This document shows positions 8,233 to 17,127 of a stretch of DNA of 64,000 nucleotides, piece after piece. A program made the position numbers and the translations under genes. Numbering within the stretch: the stretch's first letter is position 1; each line of letters opens with the position of its first letter. The notes below the pieces were generated by a model. The model saw nothing but the letters and a program-made list of their open reading frames with translations. It had not been told where the DNA came from and searched no databases. The stretch is from Candidatus Melainabacteria bacterium (GTDB taxonomy: Bacteria; Cyanobacteriota; Vampirovibrionia; Obscuribacterales; Obscuribacteraceae): the NCBI GenBank assembly GCA_003963305.1, contig RXJR01000004.1:60562-124561 (forward strand), given 5' to 3'.

Positions 8233-9123
8233 ATGCGGAATCCCAGCCCACACAAAATTGTCAAAGTACTTTTGGCATGTCTTTTTTGGACACAGACACA
8301 AACAATCGCTCCGCTTGAGCTAAACGCAGCTACCGCAAGAAGCAGCGAAGCTTCCGGCGTTCGACACGACCGAGTGCGAAAAAATGTCAGATATTCGACT
8401 CAAAACCCATCATGCGTGGGTGACATATACATGCCGAGCGATCCAAAAGGTCCCGTGCATCCTGCCGTGGTCATAGTGCACGGTGGCGCCTGGCGCTCCG
8501 GCAGCAAAGAAGACTTCAACGCGGTTGAAGCATCAGAATGGCTGGCAAACAGCGGCTTCATAGCATTTAACATCAATTATCGCCTCACTAGCGAAGGCGG
8601 TGAATTTCCCAACAACATCTCTGATGTTGAACGCGCTGTCGAATATTTAGGGGCTAACTGCAAGGCTCTGGCAATCGATAAGAGCCGCATCGGTATTTTT
8701 GGGGCGTCAGCAGGCGGACATCTGGCTCTAATGACGGCTTATGCACCCCCCAGGCAAAAGTCGAAAAAATTGGTCAAAGCAGTCGTAGCTTTCTGCCCAT
8801 TGACTGATCTCGCGGACATGCCGGTTGCCTTTGTCGTGCAATATTTGGGCTGCATAGTTGAGCAAGATGGTGAGACTTACGCCAGGGCTTCACCCGTCAG
8901 CTATATAAAAAATAGTGTTCCGACCATGCTTGTGCATGGCACGCGTGACAAAACTGTTCCAATTAGCCAGTCAATCAAGTTAGCAAGATTACTGAAACAG
9001 AACGAGACTAAAGTTGAATTTGTCAAACTTAGCGACGAAGACCACATGTTCAGCTTAAGAAACTCGCCGACTCGAATCATCGCTCTGAAAGATATGGTCG
9101 AGTTCTTCCAGCAGAATCTGTAA
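8233..9123 (+). CDS. Secreted alpha/beta-hydrolase (BD-FAE / carboxylesterase-like)
   Basis: 296 residues from ATG 8233, which has GTGGAG nine bases upstream; an earlier TTG at 8206 is less likely. A signal peptide is followed by a hydrolase of the esterase/lipase type. HGGAW is the oxyanion motif, GASAGGH carries the nucleophile serine, HGTRDKTVP the acidic residue, and EDHMF the catalytic histidine. Such enzymes cleave acyl esters on small molecules or polysaccharides in the periplasm or outside. A second, diverged relative lies at 43523. Confidence 0.9.
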   Translation: MRNPSPHKIVKVLLACLFWTQTQTIAPLELNAATARSSEASGVRHDRVRKNVRYSTQNPSCVGDIYMPSDPKGPVHPAVVIVHGGAWRSGSKEDFNAVEASEWLANSGFIAFNINYRLTSEGGEFPNNISDVERAVEYLGANCKALAIDKSRIGIFGASAGGHLALMTAYAPPRQKSKKLVKAVVAFCPLTDLADMPVAFVVQYLGCIVEQDGETYARASPVSYIKNSVPTMLVHGTRDKTVPISQSIKLARLLKQNETKVEFVKLSDEDHMFSLRNSPTRIIALKDMVEFFQQNL

Positions 9124-9233
9124 TAAGCGGAGACGAAAAACCACCAGCCATTATTAACATGCAATTACAGTCTTACACGCGCTCTTTACAGTTCGATCAG
9201 TAACCTAATCACGGGCGCCAGACAGGAAACACT

Positions 9234-9797
9234 ATGTTCATTCGAGATTGCAAACTATTGGCAATAATACTTACGTTCATATGCACGCAAATCAACTCGC
9301 ATGCGCGCGCATCTGAGCCACCACCGCCAACAAAATCAGTACGTGCCCTTGTCGACGATAGCAGCAACGTTAGCAATCACTTTGGAGCTGCAGCCGACTA
9401 CAACCTGCGCAACGGACAAATAGATCAAGCGCTCGAAACATCGAGAAAGGCGTTGAGGCGTGATCCTGACAATATAGAAGCCCATGTCTATTATGCAGAA
9501 GCGCTGGAACGGAAATTGGTGAGTCTCAAGGAAGCAGATCCGGACCTCATGAAAGAGTGCATAAGCGAATGGCTTGTTGTCTATCGCAGTGAAGTGGGTG
9601 AAGAGAAAGGTCTCGGTTTTCACGGCATCAGCGTGATGGGGCACCTGTTTGAAGATGAAGGCTATGCAATCCGAGCTCGGCAGCGATTGAAAGCGATAGC
9701 AGGCCGAGCTCCTCATCCCTGGGAAACGAATGCCAGGTACCTGAAGAATGTGCTTCGCAATGCCTCAGTTTCAGGAAAAATTATTGGTCGCAAATAA
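9234..9797 (+). CDS. Secreted TPR-repeat protein
   Basis: 187 residues with an N-terminal signal peptide (cleavage probably after SHARA). One clear tetratricopeptide motif is visible (NLRNGQIDQALETSRKALRR followed by DPDNIEAHVYYAEAL), with helical sequence after it. It probably acts in protein-protein contacts in the periplasm. It follows the esterase by 110 bases in the same direction and converges on the two-component genes. Confidence 0.75.
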   Translation: MFIRDCKLLAIILTFICTQINSHARASEPPPPTKSVRALVDDSSNVSNHFGAAADYNLRNGQIDQALETSRKALRRDPDNIEAHVYYAEALERKLVSLKEADPDLMKECISEWLVVYRSEVGEEKGLGFHGISVMGHLFEDEGYAIRARQRLKAIAGRAPHPWETNARYLKNVLRNASVSGKIIGRK

Positions 9798-9800
9798 GAG

Positions 9801-9836
9801 ACTCAGCTCAGGACTCAGCTCAGGACTCAGCCCCGG
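9801..9836. repeat. Three tandem 12-base repeats between convergent genes
   Basis: ACTCAGCTCAGG occurs twice exactly (9801-9812, 9813-9824) and once with two changes (9825-9836). The array begins just after the stop of the TPR gene and ends inside the last codons of the convergent response regulator. Confidence 0.9.
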
Positions 9837-10225
9837 CGATGCTGCATATCCAGACTGGATTCAGCCGGCAACCATTTCTCGATCATCGTCTTTATATCCG
9901 CCATCATGGCAGGCTTCTGTAGAAAATCATCCATACCGACTGACATGACCCTTTGCTTGTCGGCATGTCCTGTCAGTGCAACGATTGGAATACGCTGCTT
10001 CCTTTCGCTCAGTTCTCGCTCTCTAATCAACATGGTGGCATGAACGCCATCGATACCAGGCAAACCAATATCCATAAAAATCAAGCCTATCTCAGGAGCA
10101 GTTTGATCCACGGCTTCTTCACCCGTTTTTACAACAATGCACTCGAAACCAAGCTTGGAGACTTGCCGCCGCGTTAAATCGCGGAGTATCGGATCATCTT
10201 CAACTATCAAAATCTGCTTTTTCAT
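9827..10225 (-). CDS. Stand-alone response regulator receiver
   Basis: 132 residues, a single CheY-like receiver with no output domain. The acidic pair is in LIVEDD, the phospho-acceptor Asp in FMDIGLPG, the switch Thr in VALTGHA and the conserved Lys in LQKPA. The ATG at 10225 overlaps the stop of the upstream kinase by one base (TGATG), so the kinase next door is the likely phosphodonor. Output could be protein-protein contact or a phosphorelay. Confidence 0.93.
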   Translation of the reverse strand: MKKQILIVEDDPILRDLTRRQVSKLGFECIVVKTGEEAVDQTAPEIGLIFMDIGLPGIDGVHATMLIRERELSERKQRIPIVALTGHADKQRVMSVGMDDFLQKPAMMADIKTMIEKWLPAESSLDMQHRRG

Positions 10226-11832
10226 CAAGACGAACGTCCAAGCGTGAAGGGCAGATCGAACCAGAAGTGCGAACCATGTCCAAATACACTATCAAACGCG
10301 ATAGTTCCGCCCATCATCTCAACAAGTTGCTTGGAAATACTCAAACCCAAACCAGATCCACCATAAACTCTCTTTGTCGACTCATCGGCTTGGGAGAATG
10401 GTTTGAATAATTTCTCTCGATCCTCCGGTTTGATCCCAATTCCGGAATCTTGTACAGAGAACCGAATCGTAATATGGTTGGCAGTCTTCTCAAGAATTCG
10501 TGCGTTGACGCGAACATCGCCACTATCAGTAAATTTAACAGCGTTGTGCACCAAATTGAGCAGAATCTGTCGAATCTTCAGTTCATCACCGTAGACCGTC
10601 TCCGGTATCAGCGGGTCACAACTTCCTTCCAACTCAACACCTTTGCTCGTTGCTTCACGATTGACTATTTGCCTGACGTCACCAAGAACGGTACGAATTG
10701 GAAACTCTCTATTTTCCAGACGCAGATCGCCCGTCTCCATACGTGCAGCTTCCAGCAAATTGTTCAATAAACGTAACAGCCGTTTAGAAGATTCAAAAAT
10801 GTTTTGAACTACCACATTGTTGTCGTCACCAAGATCTTCCAGTGCAAGCACCTCAGTCATTCCAATGATGCCCGCCATTGGGGTTCGCACCTCGTGACTG
10901 ATAGTCGACAAAAACCGGCTCTTCACTTCCAGAGCTTGTTTTAGCTCTTCGTTTGTTTGATCGAGCATTCTTGCGCTCGCTTCACGCTCCTGATCAGCCA
11001 GCAACCGTTGCGTCAAGTCTCTAGTTATTTTGGCAAATCCAATCAACTCGAAATTATCATATATTGCAGTGATGACTACATTCGCCCAAAGTAAAGTGCC
11101 GTCTTTTCTAATTCGCCAGCCTTCCTCTTCATAACGACCGGTGATTCGCGCCAAGCCCAATTCGCGGTCGGGATGCTTTCGTTTTTGAGCTTCACGAGAA
11201 TAAAAAAGAGAGAAATGTTTTCCTACAATTTCTTCGGAACGATATCCCATAATGCGCTCAGCGCCTTCATTCCAGGTCAAAACATTACCATCGGGTGAAA
11301 GCATAAAAATCGCATAGTCACGAACACCGCTGACCAGCATACGAAAAACTTCTTCCCGCTGCTCAGCTTTTCGACGTTCGGTCAGATCACGAGTAACTTT
11401 GGCAAATCCTAAAAGCTCGCCTTCATCGTAGACAGGAGTGATGGTTACGCTAGCCCAAAAAGTCGAACCATCTTTTCTGACTCGCCACCCCTCTTCCTCA
11501 TAGCTTCCATCCTCGATTGCCTTTCGAAGCTCATAATCAGGATGATTGGTCCGCCGCGCGTCCTCCAGGTAAAACTTGGAAAAATGCTGCCCAATAATTT
11601 CACTGGACTTATAACCCTTGATTCGCTCGGCACCCTCGTTCCAGGTCATTACCATGCCATTTGCATCAAGTAAAAAAATTGCATAGTCTTTAACGCTGCT
11701 CACAAGCAGCTTAAAGACTTGCTCCCGTTGAAAAAGTTCGAGCGAACGAGCGCTGGGGGACTTCGAACGAGATTCGTCGAGGTGATTCAAATTCGCAGGT
11801 TGTGCTGGCTGCTCGGTCACAAGTTGTCCCAA
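10225..11832 (-). CDS. Cytoplasmic hybrid-type PAS-PAS sensor histidine kinase
   Basis: 535 residues from a TTG start; no ATG lies in frame between the upstream stop and the first PAS domain. It has no membrane segment. Two PAS/PAC units (about 35-155 and 160-280) are near duplicates of each other (TWNEGAERIKGY and TWNEGAERIMGY). Then come a HisKA domain with His313 in SHEVRTPMAG and a HATPase with N box NLVHNAVKF, DSGIGI, and GGSGLGLSISK. It would sense a small ligand, redox or energy state in the cytoplasm and phosphorylate the receiver that follows it. GTG at residue 5 is an alternative start. Confidence 0.92.
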   Translation of the reverse strand: MGQLVTEQPAQPANLNHLDESRSKSPSARSLELFQREQVFKLLVSSVKDYAIFLLDANGMVMTWNEGAERIKGYKSSEIIGQHFSKFYLEDARRTNHPDYELRKAIEDGSYEEEGWRVRKDGSTFWASVTITPVYDEGELLGFAKVTRDLTERRKAEQREEVFRMLVSGVRDYAIFMLSPDGNVLTWNEGAERIMGYRSEEIVGKHFSLFYSREAQKRKHPDRELGLARITGRYEEEGWRIRKDGTLLWANVVITAIYDNFELIGFAKITRDLTQRLLADQEREASARMLDQTNEELKQALEVKSRFLSTISHEVRTPMAGIIGMTEVLALEDLGDDNNVVVQNIFESSKRLLRLLNNLLEAARMETGDLRLENREFPIRTVLGDVRQIVNREATSKGVELEGSCDPLIPETVYGDELKIRQILLNLVHNAVKFTDSGDVRVNARILEKTANHITIRFSVQDSGIGIKPEDREKLFKPFSQADESTKRVYGGSGLGLSISKQLVEMMGGTIAFDSVFGHGSHFWFDLPFTLGRSS

Positions 11833-12066
11833 TCGATAAAAGACAAGGTGAGGTGTGCATTGCTATGCGCGTACATGTAAGTTTAACGCATTAGCGAGCT
11901 CAACTTGACAAGATTCCTTACATTATGAACGATGTCGCCTTGAATAGTGCAATGATTCTATGACAAATGTCACCAAATCAGCAACCGGATGCCAATGTTC
12001 GAAATCTGAACCCACTGGCAAACCCGATGTAGGATTTGCGAGTCATGGCTTGCTCACCGATGAGCA

Positions 12067-13104
12067 TCAAACTCGCACAAGCAGCTTTCCCAAATTTCTT
12101 CCCTCAAACAAACTATTGAGCGCCTCAGGTAGTTTCTCAAAGCCGTCGATAACGGTTTCTTCAAACACTATCTCGTTGTTGCGCACCCAGGGGGCAACAA
12201 TTTTCGTCATCTCCTCCATGCGGTTCGTATAGTCACGAGCCAAAATCCCCTGAATGGTTGCCCGTTGAAAAAGCAAATGCTGCAGAAACCTGGGACCTTG
12301 CTCGGGTTGATCAAGACCACCATCATATTGGCTGATAGCACCACATATGATGATTCTTGCGCGCAGTTTTATATTGGGAATAATGGCGTCAGTAATGGTT
12401 CCACCAACATTATCGAAGTAAATGTCGACACCATTAGTCTGCCTGACTATTTCTTCCGATAAAGTTTCCCGGTTATCAAACTTCTTGTAATCGATGGCAC
12501 CATCAAGTTTCAATTTGTCAATCAGAAAGCTACATTTGGCTGAACCGCCCGCAATACCAATGACTCTGCAACCGGCACGTTTAGCGAACTGGGCAACGAG
12601 GGAGCCAACCGCCCCAGCTGCACCTGAGACCACAACAGTTTCTCCAGGTCTGGGTCGACCTGCTTCCATGAGTCCGAACCAGGCCGTTCGACCGGGCATG
12701 CCCAGAACACCGAGAGCCGTACTGACAGGAGCAGCCTCGGGGTCGAGCTTCTGAATTTCGCTCTCATGACACCTGGCGAATAGTTGCCAGCCATTGTAAC
12801 CGAGCACCCAATCTCCCTGGCTGAACTTTTGGCTGTTGCTGGCCACAATCTTACCGACAGTGCCCGCGCGCTGGACAATGCCCAGAGGATGGGGGACATC
12901 GTAAGTGTTCCGCTCATGCTGCTGAATTCGCATGTACGGATCAACGCTTATGTATTTGGCCTGAACAATGACCTCGTTTGCCGCAAGTTCTGGCGATAAA
13001 TCACTTTCACGCAATTGAAAGTGTTCCTCGGTAACACGATTGGCAGGTCGTTTCACATAAAACCACTGTCGATTAGGAAAGGGCTTAAGAAACTGGTTCT
13101 GCAT
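12067..13104 (-). CDS. NADP-dependent oxidoreductase, MDR superfamily (2-alkenal/leukotriene-B4 reductase type)
   Basis: 345 residues. Start ATG 13104 has GAGGAA seven bases upstream; ATG 13128 is an alternative. The zinc-free medium-chain reductase fold is clear: an N-terminal catalytic domain (YISVDPYMR, the typical motif), VSGAAGAVGSLVAQFAK for the nucleotide-binding loop, and DNVGGTI in the cofactor domain. Relatives reduce the C=C bond of enals and enones with NADPH, e.g. curcumin reductase and zinc-binding dehydrogenase-like YncB, and serve in detoxifying lipid aldehydes. The exact substrate cannot be told. It stands alone, divergent from kaiB. Confidence 0.9.
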   Translation of the reverse strand: MQNQFLKPFPNRQWFYVKRPANRVTEEHFQLRESDLSPELAANEVIVQAKYISVDPYMRIQQHERNTYDVPHPLGIVQRAGTVGKIVASNSQKFSQGDWVLGYNGWQLFARCHESEIQKLDPEAAPVSTALGVLGMPGRTAWFGLMEAGRPRPGETVVVSGAAGAVGSLVAQFAKRAGCRVIGIAGGSAKCSFLIDKLKLDGAIDYKKFDNRETLSEEIVRQTNGVDIYFDNVGGTITDAIIPNIKLRARIIICGAISQYDGGLDQPEQGPRFLQHLLFQRATIQGILARDYTNRMEEMTKIVAPWVRNNEIVFEETVIDGFEKLPEALNSLFEGRNLGKLLVRV

Positions 13105-13574
13105 CGATTCTTCCTCTTTTTTCGACATCAAGTGAAACTCGCACTTAAACGTGTCTGATGACTTGAAACGGTTCGGACAGTAAGAATATCGCCTTCAACT
13201 GTTCAGTACAACAATAACCATCCTCAAATCACCCGTAACCAGTAAAAAGTCACGAATGTGTCTGCTAGATACGCCTTACAAAGCATGGCAAGATTCATCA
13301 TGCCTCGTACTAAGAAGATTTCTACCATCAAATTTCTAGAATTTGGAAACATTTTTGTGAACGCGCTCGACAGTGTTCCTGCTTATGTTTATGGCGATCA
13401 AACAACCAAACGGCTGTATCGCAGCACTCAAATCAAAGGTTCTCCGTGACAATCGGTGATTCACTGTAGTGACTTAAGAATGACATCTACTTTATCAATT
13501 ATTCAAATGCTGAATCTAGCAAGATATCGGCAATTGGACCTGGTCAAATATCGTCCGAGCCTGGTAAAAGCAAT
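13105..13574. other. Divergent intergenic region upstream of kaiB
   Basis: 470 bases lie between the oxidoreductase and kaiB. One ORF of 63 codons (13258-13449) shows no coding signature or ribosome site. The kaiB-proximal third holds the palindrome-like TCACTGTAGTGA (13461-13472) and an ATGACA-17-TCAAAT promoter candidate. Confidence 0.4.
13480..13508 (+). promoter_or_regulatory. Candidate promoter of the kai operon
   Basis: ATGACA (13480-13485) and TCAAAT (13503-13508) are 17 bases apart, five and four of six matches to sigma70 boxes. An imperfect palindrome ends eight bases upstream of the -35 box and could be an operator. The inferred leader before kaiB would be about 60 bases. Confidence 0.35.
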
Positions 13575-13862
13575 ATGAGTCAGCATCACTTCAAGCTGTA
13601 TGTAATGGGTTGTTCAGCAAGATCCAGTCAGGTGATAGACAACCTGCGGCGATTCTGCGAAGAATTCATGCCCTCCGAATATCAGCTCACGATAATCGAC
13701 GTTCTAGAAGACCCAAAAGCCGCTGAGCTAGACAAAATACTCGCCACCCCCACCCTAATAAAACACCAGCCTCCACCCGTTAAAAGATTAGTAGGCGACT
13801 TGACAGACCAAGAGCAGGTATCACGCATGTTAGACATAGCGAAATCAAGAGTGAAACAGTAA
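13575..13862 (+). CDS. kaiB: Circadian clock protein KaiB
   Basis: 95 residues, the usual KaiB size minus the acidic tail of the Synechococcus protein. FKLYVMGCSARSSQ matches the first strand and helix of KaiB, and IIDVLEDPKAAELDKILATP followed by TLIKHQPPPVKRLVGDLTD is almost the family consensus. The cis-proline region and the ILATPTL segment involved in KaiC binding and fold switching are present. In cyanobacteria KaiB binds the KaiC CI ring and sequesters KaiA. It overlaps kaiC by one base (TAATG), so both are translated together. Confidence 0.96.
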   Translation: MSQHHFKLYVMGCSARSSQVIDNLRRFCEEFMPSEYQLTIIDVLEDPKAAELDKILATPTLIKHQPPPVKRLVGDLTDQEQVSRMLDIAKSRVKQ

Positions 13863-15382
13863 TGACAGTTTTTACAACAGCTTTTGAGAAATTAGAAACA
13901 GGAATCGAAGGTCTCGACCAGATTTCATACGGTGGACTGCCCAAGGGAAGGGCCACTCTAGTTGCTGGAACCGCGGGCAGTGCCAAAACAGTGCTTGCAA
14001 TCCAGTTTCTCGCCATGGGTATCACTAAATTTCAACAACCCGCAGTCTTCGTAACTTTCGAAGAATCACCTGCAGATCTTCGACGCAACGTATCGGGATT
14101 CCGATGGGACATTTCTGAATGGGAAAAGCACAATCTCTGGTCGTTTGTCGACGCATCGCCTGTGAAGGACCAGCATGCTCATATCTCTGGCGAGTTCGAC
14201 TTCGGCGGTCTGCTGGCTAGAATCAAACATGCAGTCAAAGAAACAAGTGCCAAAAGACTCGTGCTGGATTCTATCGGAGCGGTATTCTCGCAATTCGACT
14301 CAGCAGCCATCGTGCGGCGTGAGCTATATTCACTTGCTGAAACCCTGAAAGATATGGGAGTCACTTCGGTTGTAACTACCGAGCGCGCGAATGATTTCGG
14401 TGAAATATCAAGATTCGGAGTCGAAGAGTTTGTCGCGGACAACGTCATCCTCCTGCGCAATATTCTGGAAGAGGAAAAGCGTCGCCGCACCATCGAGATA
14501 TTGAAATTTAGAGGCACCAATCACCAGAAAGGTGAGGTGCCATTTACCGTAATCGACGAACACGGCGTGGCATTGCTGCCGCTCTCTTCGATGGAGCTGA
14601 CACAAAAATCGTCAACTAAACGAATCAGCTCAGGCATCGAAACTCTAGACTCAATGTGCGGAGGAGGCTTCTTTCAGGACTCGATTATTCTAATTTCGGG
14701 AGCTACAGGCACTGGCAAGTCACTCACCACGAGCCACTTCGTGAACAGCGATCGCGACGGAGACAGAAGTCTCTTGTTCGGCTTCGAAGAAAGCCGCGAT
14801 CAGTTGATAAGAAATGCAGCCGGATGGGGAATGGATTTCGCAGAACGTGAGCGACAGGGTAAGTTAAAGATCGTATGCCAATATCCAGAGATCGCTGCAC
14901 TTGAAGACCATTTAATCCAGATCCAGGAGGAAATCGAGCACTTCAAACCCACTCGCGTAGCCATCGATAGCCTCTCAGCACTGGAAAGGATCTCTGTAGT
15001 TAAAAATTTCCGCGAATTTGTTCTTAGCTTGACAGAAATACTTAAACGCCGTGAAATAGCCGGTTTCTTTACCTCGACCACCCCGTCACTTCTGGGCGGA
15101 CAATCAGTAACGGAAGCACACATCAGCACCATTACGGATTCGATCATCCTGCTTCGCTATGTTGAGATGTTCGGAGAAATGAAGCGCGGAATCACGGTTC
15201 TAAAAATGCGCGGTTCACGACACGACAAGAACATTCGGGAATTCATCATCGACAACGAAGGAATGGATATCGGAAAACCATTTGCAAACGTAACAGGCAT
15301 CCTGTCGGGCTCACCGGTCCACCTCAACAAACACGAACTGAAGAGAATTGAAACAATGTTTGACGCACAACAGTCAACATAA
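13862..15382 (+). CDS. kaiC: Circadian clock ATPase/autokinase KaiC
   Basis: 506 residues with two RecA-like domains. CI has Walker A GTAGSAKT (36-43; Ala replaces the usual Gly before Lys), catalytic E67/E68 in TFEES and Walker B Asp136 in LVLDSI. CII has Walker A GATGTGKS (280-287) and E309/E310 in FGFEES. The CII phosphorylation sites are all kept: T417, S422 and T423 in TEAHISTITD, matching T426, S431 and T432 of Synechococcus KaiC. The segment ILSGSPVHL, at the A-loop, is recognisable, but the tail after it is short and unlike the KaiA-binding tail. No kaiA is in the window. Expected to form a hexamer with slow ATPase and autokinase activity. Confidence 0.96.
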   Translation: MTVFTTAFEKLETGIEGLDQISYGGLPKGRATLVAGTAGSAKTVLAIQFLAMGITKFQQPAVFVTFEESPADLRRNVSGFRWDISEWEKHNLWSFVDASPVKDQHAHISGEFDFGGLLARIKHAVKETSAKRLVLDSIGAVFSQFDSAAIVRRELYSLAETLKDMGVTSVVTTERANDFGEISRFGVEEFVADNVILLRNILEEEKRRRTIEILKFRGTNHQKGEVPFTVIDEHGVALLPLSSMELTQKSSTKRISSGIETLDSMCGGGFFQDSIILISGATGTGKSLTTSHFVNSDRDGDRSLLFGFEESRDQLIRNAAGWGMDFAERERQGKLKIVCQYPEIAALEDHLIQIQEEIEHFKPTRVAIDSLSALERISVVKNFREFVLSLTEILKRREIAGFFTSTTPSLLGGQSVTEAHISTITDSIILLRYVEMFGEMKRGITVLKMRGSRHDKNIREFIIDNEGMDIGKPFANVTGILSGSPVHLNKHELKRIETMFDAQQST

Positions 15383-15425
15383 ACGCTTCGAAAAGGCAAA
15401 TAGCGATAGTGGTGAACGGAAGTCT

Positions 15426-17072
15426 ATGACTAACACAAAATTGGCAATACTAGTCATAGACGGATGCGCTGATTATGCTGACGAGGTTCAACAGAATCTG
15501 GAACGGCAAACGAAGCGAAGTGTAGAAGTTGTCTTCGAACCCGACCTGCGCGAAGCTGTGAAGAAAATGGCTGACCGTCATTTCAATGTCGTTCTGGCTA
15601 AGCGAGAGATACTCGATAATAAAGAATTTCCCACTGCGAACTTGATGAGACAACAGCAGTCTCATTCAATCGTTGGCATGCTGGAAAGTAGAGATGGAAA
15701 ATTTGACGCTGGCCTAACTGAACGGCAATTAAATTGGAATAAAAATCGGTTTCTTGATCGCGGAAAAGACGAAGTCCACGGCGGAACCCAGGATAAGAAA
15801 ACGGACGAAGTCCACGACGGAATCCGAGCTGGGGAAAAGGATGGAGACGGAGATGCCATCCTGCTCGAGCCGATCAACAAATTGTCCGACTTTCTGGTAA
15901 GAATGCCCGTCCAGCCTGATGTGCTAACTCAACTGATACTGAGTAACATTGAGAAGTTCGAGTTGAAGGCTTCCCTGCAAAGCACTGAGAAGGACCTGCG
16001 AAAAATCATCGAGAAAAATGCAGACAGCATCCTCGTCGTCGATGCTAATGGCGCACTGCTGTATTGGAATGCAGCAGCCCAGAGACTGTTCCGAAGCTCA
16101 GGTCTGGTTACTGGAGAAGTTTTTGGCATTCCGCTTATCGCGGGCGAAACAACCGAACTTGACGTGGTCGACAAATCAGGTGAAAGAATAGTCGCTGAAA
16201 TGCGCGTTGTCGATATTGAATGGAGCGGTCAAGCTGCTTGTCTCGCCAGCCTTCGTGATGTCACACAAAGAAAGCTAACGGAAGAATTGCTGGAAGCAAA
16301 AGTAAAAGATCGCACCAAACAACTTGAAGAACTTAACCAGGAACTGCGCAAGATGTACGAGTCTGCAGAAAACGCTGCCAGAGTTCGCTCGCAATTCATA
16401 GCAAACTTCAGCCATGAAGTCAGAACGCCACTGGGCGGCATTGTAGCGGCGTCGGAAATGCTTCCTATGGCTGACGACCTTGAAGAATTTCGAGAACTGG
16501 CTAGCTCGGTAGCAGATTCGAGTAAACAGCTTCTCAGCCTGGTGGAATCAATTCTCGACTTTTCAAAACTAGAGTCTGGCGCAGTACCAGTTGCCGACTC
16601 AGACTTCAGCCTGCGTGAACTCTTTGACTCGGTTGTTCAAAGTTTAACGAAATTGGCCGCGGAGAACTCGACCTCCGTTACCTATATCCTCGCCGATACG
16701 ATACCGGATATAGTGCAAGCTGATGCCGTAAAAATAAGGCAGGTCATTTTGAATCTAACCCACAACGCAATCAAGTTCACAAAAAATGGATACGTAGAGA
16801 TTCGAGCGGAATTGCAAGACAGCTACGAGCAGCCAACATTGAGAGTAACAATCAAAGATTCAGGAATTGGCATGACGGCAAGAGAATGCGAAACAATCTT
16901 CCAACCATTTGTTCAAGGCAATCGTAAAATACATGGCCGCTTCGGAGGCACCGGTCTGGGTTTATCCATTTGCAAACAGCTTGTCGAAGCGATGCACGGT
17001 ACAATCAATTTTTATAGCGAACCGGAGAAAGGCTCAACGTTCTGGTTCGCCATTCCAATCAAACTGAAATAG
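15426..17072 (+). CDS. Sensor histidine kinase with N-terminal pseudo-receiver and PAS domain, in the kai operon
   Basis: 548 residues. ATG 15426 is preferred; a TTG start at 15348 would overlap kaiC. Residues 5-90 look like a receiver (LAILVIDGCADYADEVQQ... HFNVVLAKREILDN), but the phospho-acceptor Asp position is Lys/Arg, so it is a pseudo-receiver. An acidic linker contains a 36-base duplication (15768-15839, DEVHGG and DEVHDG). A PAS domain (190-285), a coiled coil, HisKA with His330 (SHEVRTPLGG) and a HATPase (NLTHNAIKF, DSGIGM, GGTGLGLSICK) follow. No membrane segment. It sits 43 bases after kaiC where SasA or CikA would be the functional equivalent, but it lacks SasA's KaiB-like sensor domain. 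Its partner regulator is not adjacent. Confidence 0.92.
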   Translation: MTNTKLAILVIDGCADYADEVQQNLERQTKRSVEVVFEPDLREAVKKMADRHFNVVLAKREILDNKEFPTANLMRQQQSHSIVGMLESRDGKFDAGLTERQLNWNKNRFLDRGKDEVHGGTQDKKTDEVHDGIRAGEKDGDGDAILLEPINKLSDFLVRMPVQPDVLTQLILSNIEKFELKASLQSTEKDLRKIIEKNADSILVVDANGALLYWNAAAQRLFRSSGLVTGEVFGIPLIAGETTELDVVDKSGERIVAEMRVVDIEWSGQAACLASLRDVTQRKLTEELLEAKVKDRTKQLEELNQELRKMYESAENAARVRSQFIANFSHEVRTPLGGIVAASEMLPMADDLEEFRELASSVADSSKQLLSLVESILDFSKLESGAVPVADSDFSLRELFDSVVQSLTKLAAENSTSVTYILADTIPDIVQADAVKIRQVILNLTHNAIKFTKNGYVEIRAELQDSYEQPTLRVTIKDSGIGMTARECETIFQPFVQGNRKIHGRFGGTGLGLSICKQLVEAMHGTINFYSEPEKGSTFWFAIPIKLK

Positions 17073-17127
17073 CGCAAACGTGCCTAAACGTGCGATACTT
17101 GACTCGCCTAAAAGGGGGAGCAAGACT

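Noticed and set aside
13258-13449. Small ORF upstream of kaiB, considered as a kaiA replacement
   Set aside because: 63 codons, no ribosome site, no similarity to KaiA and no coding character.
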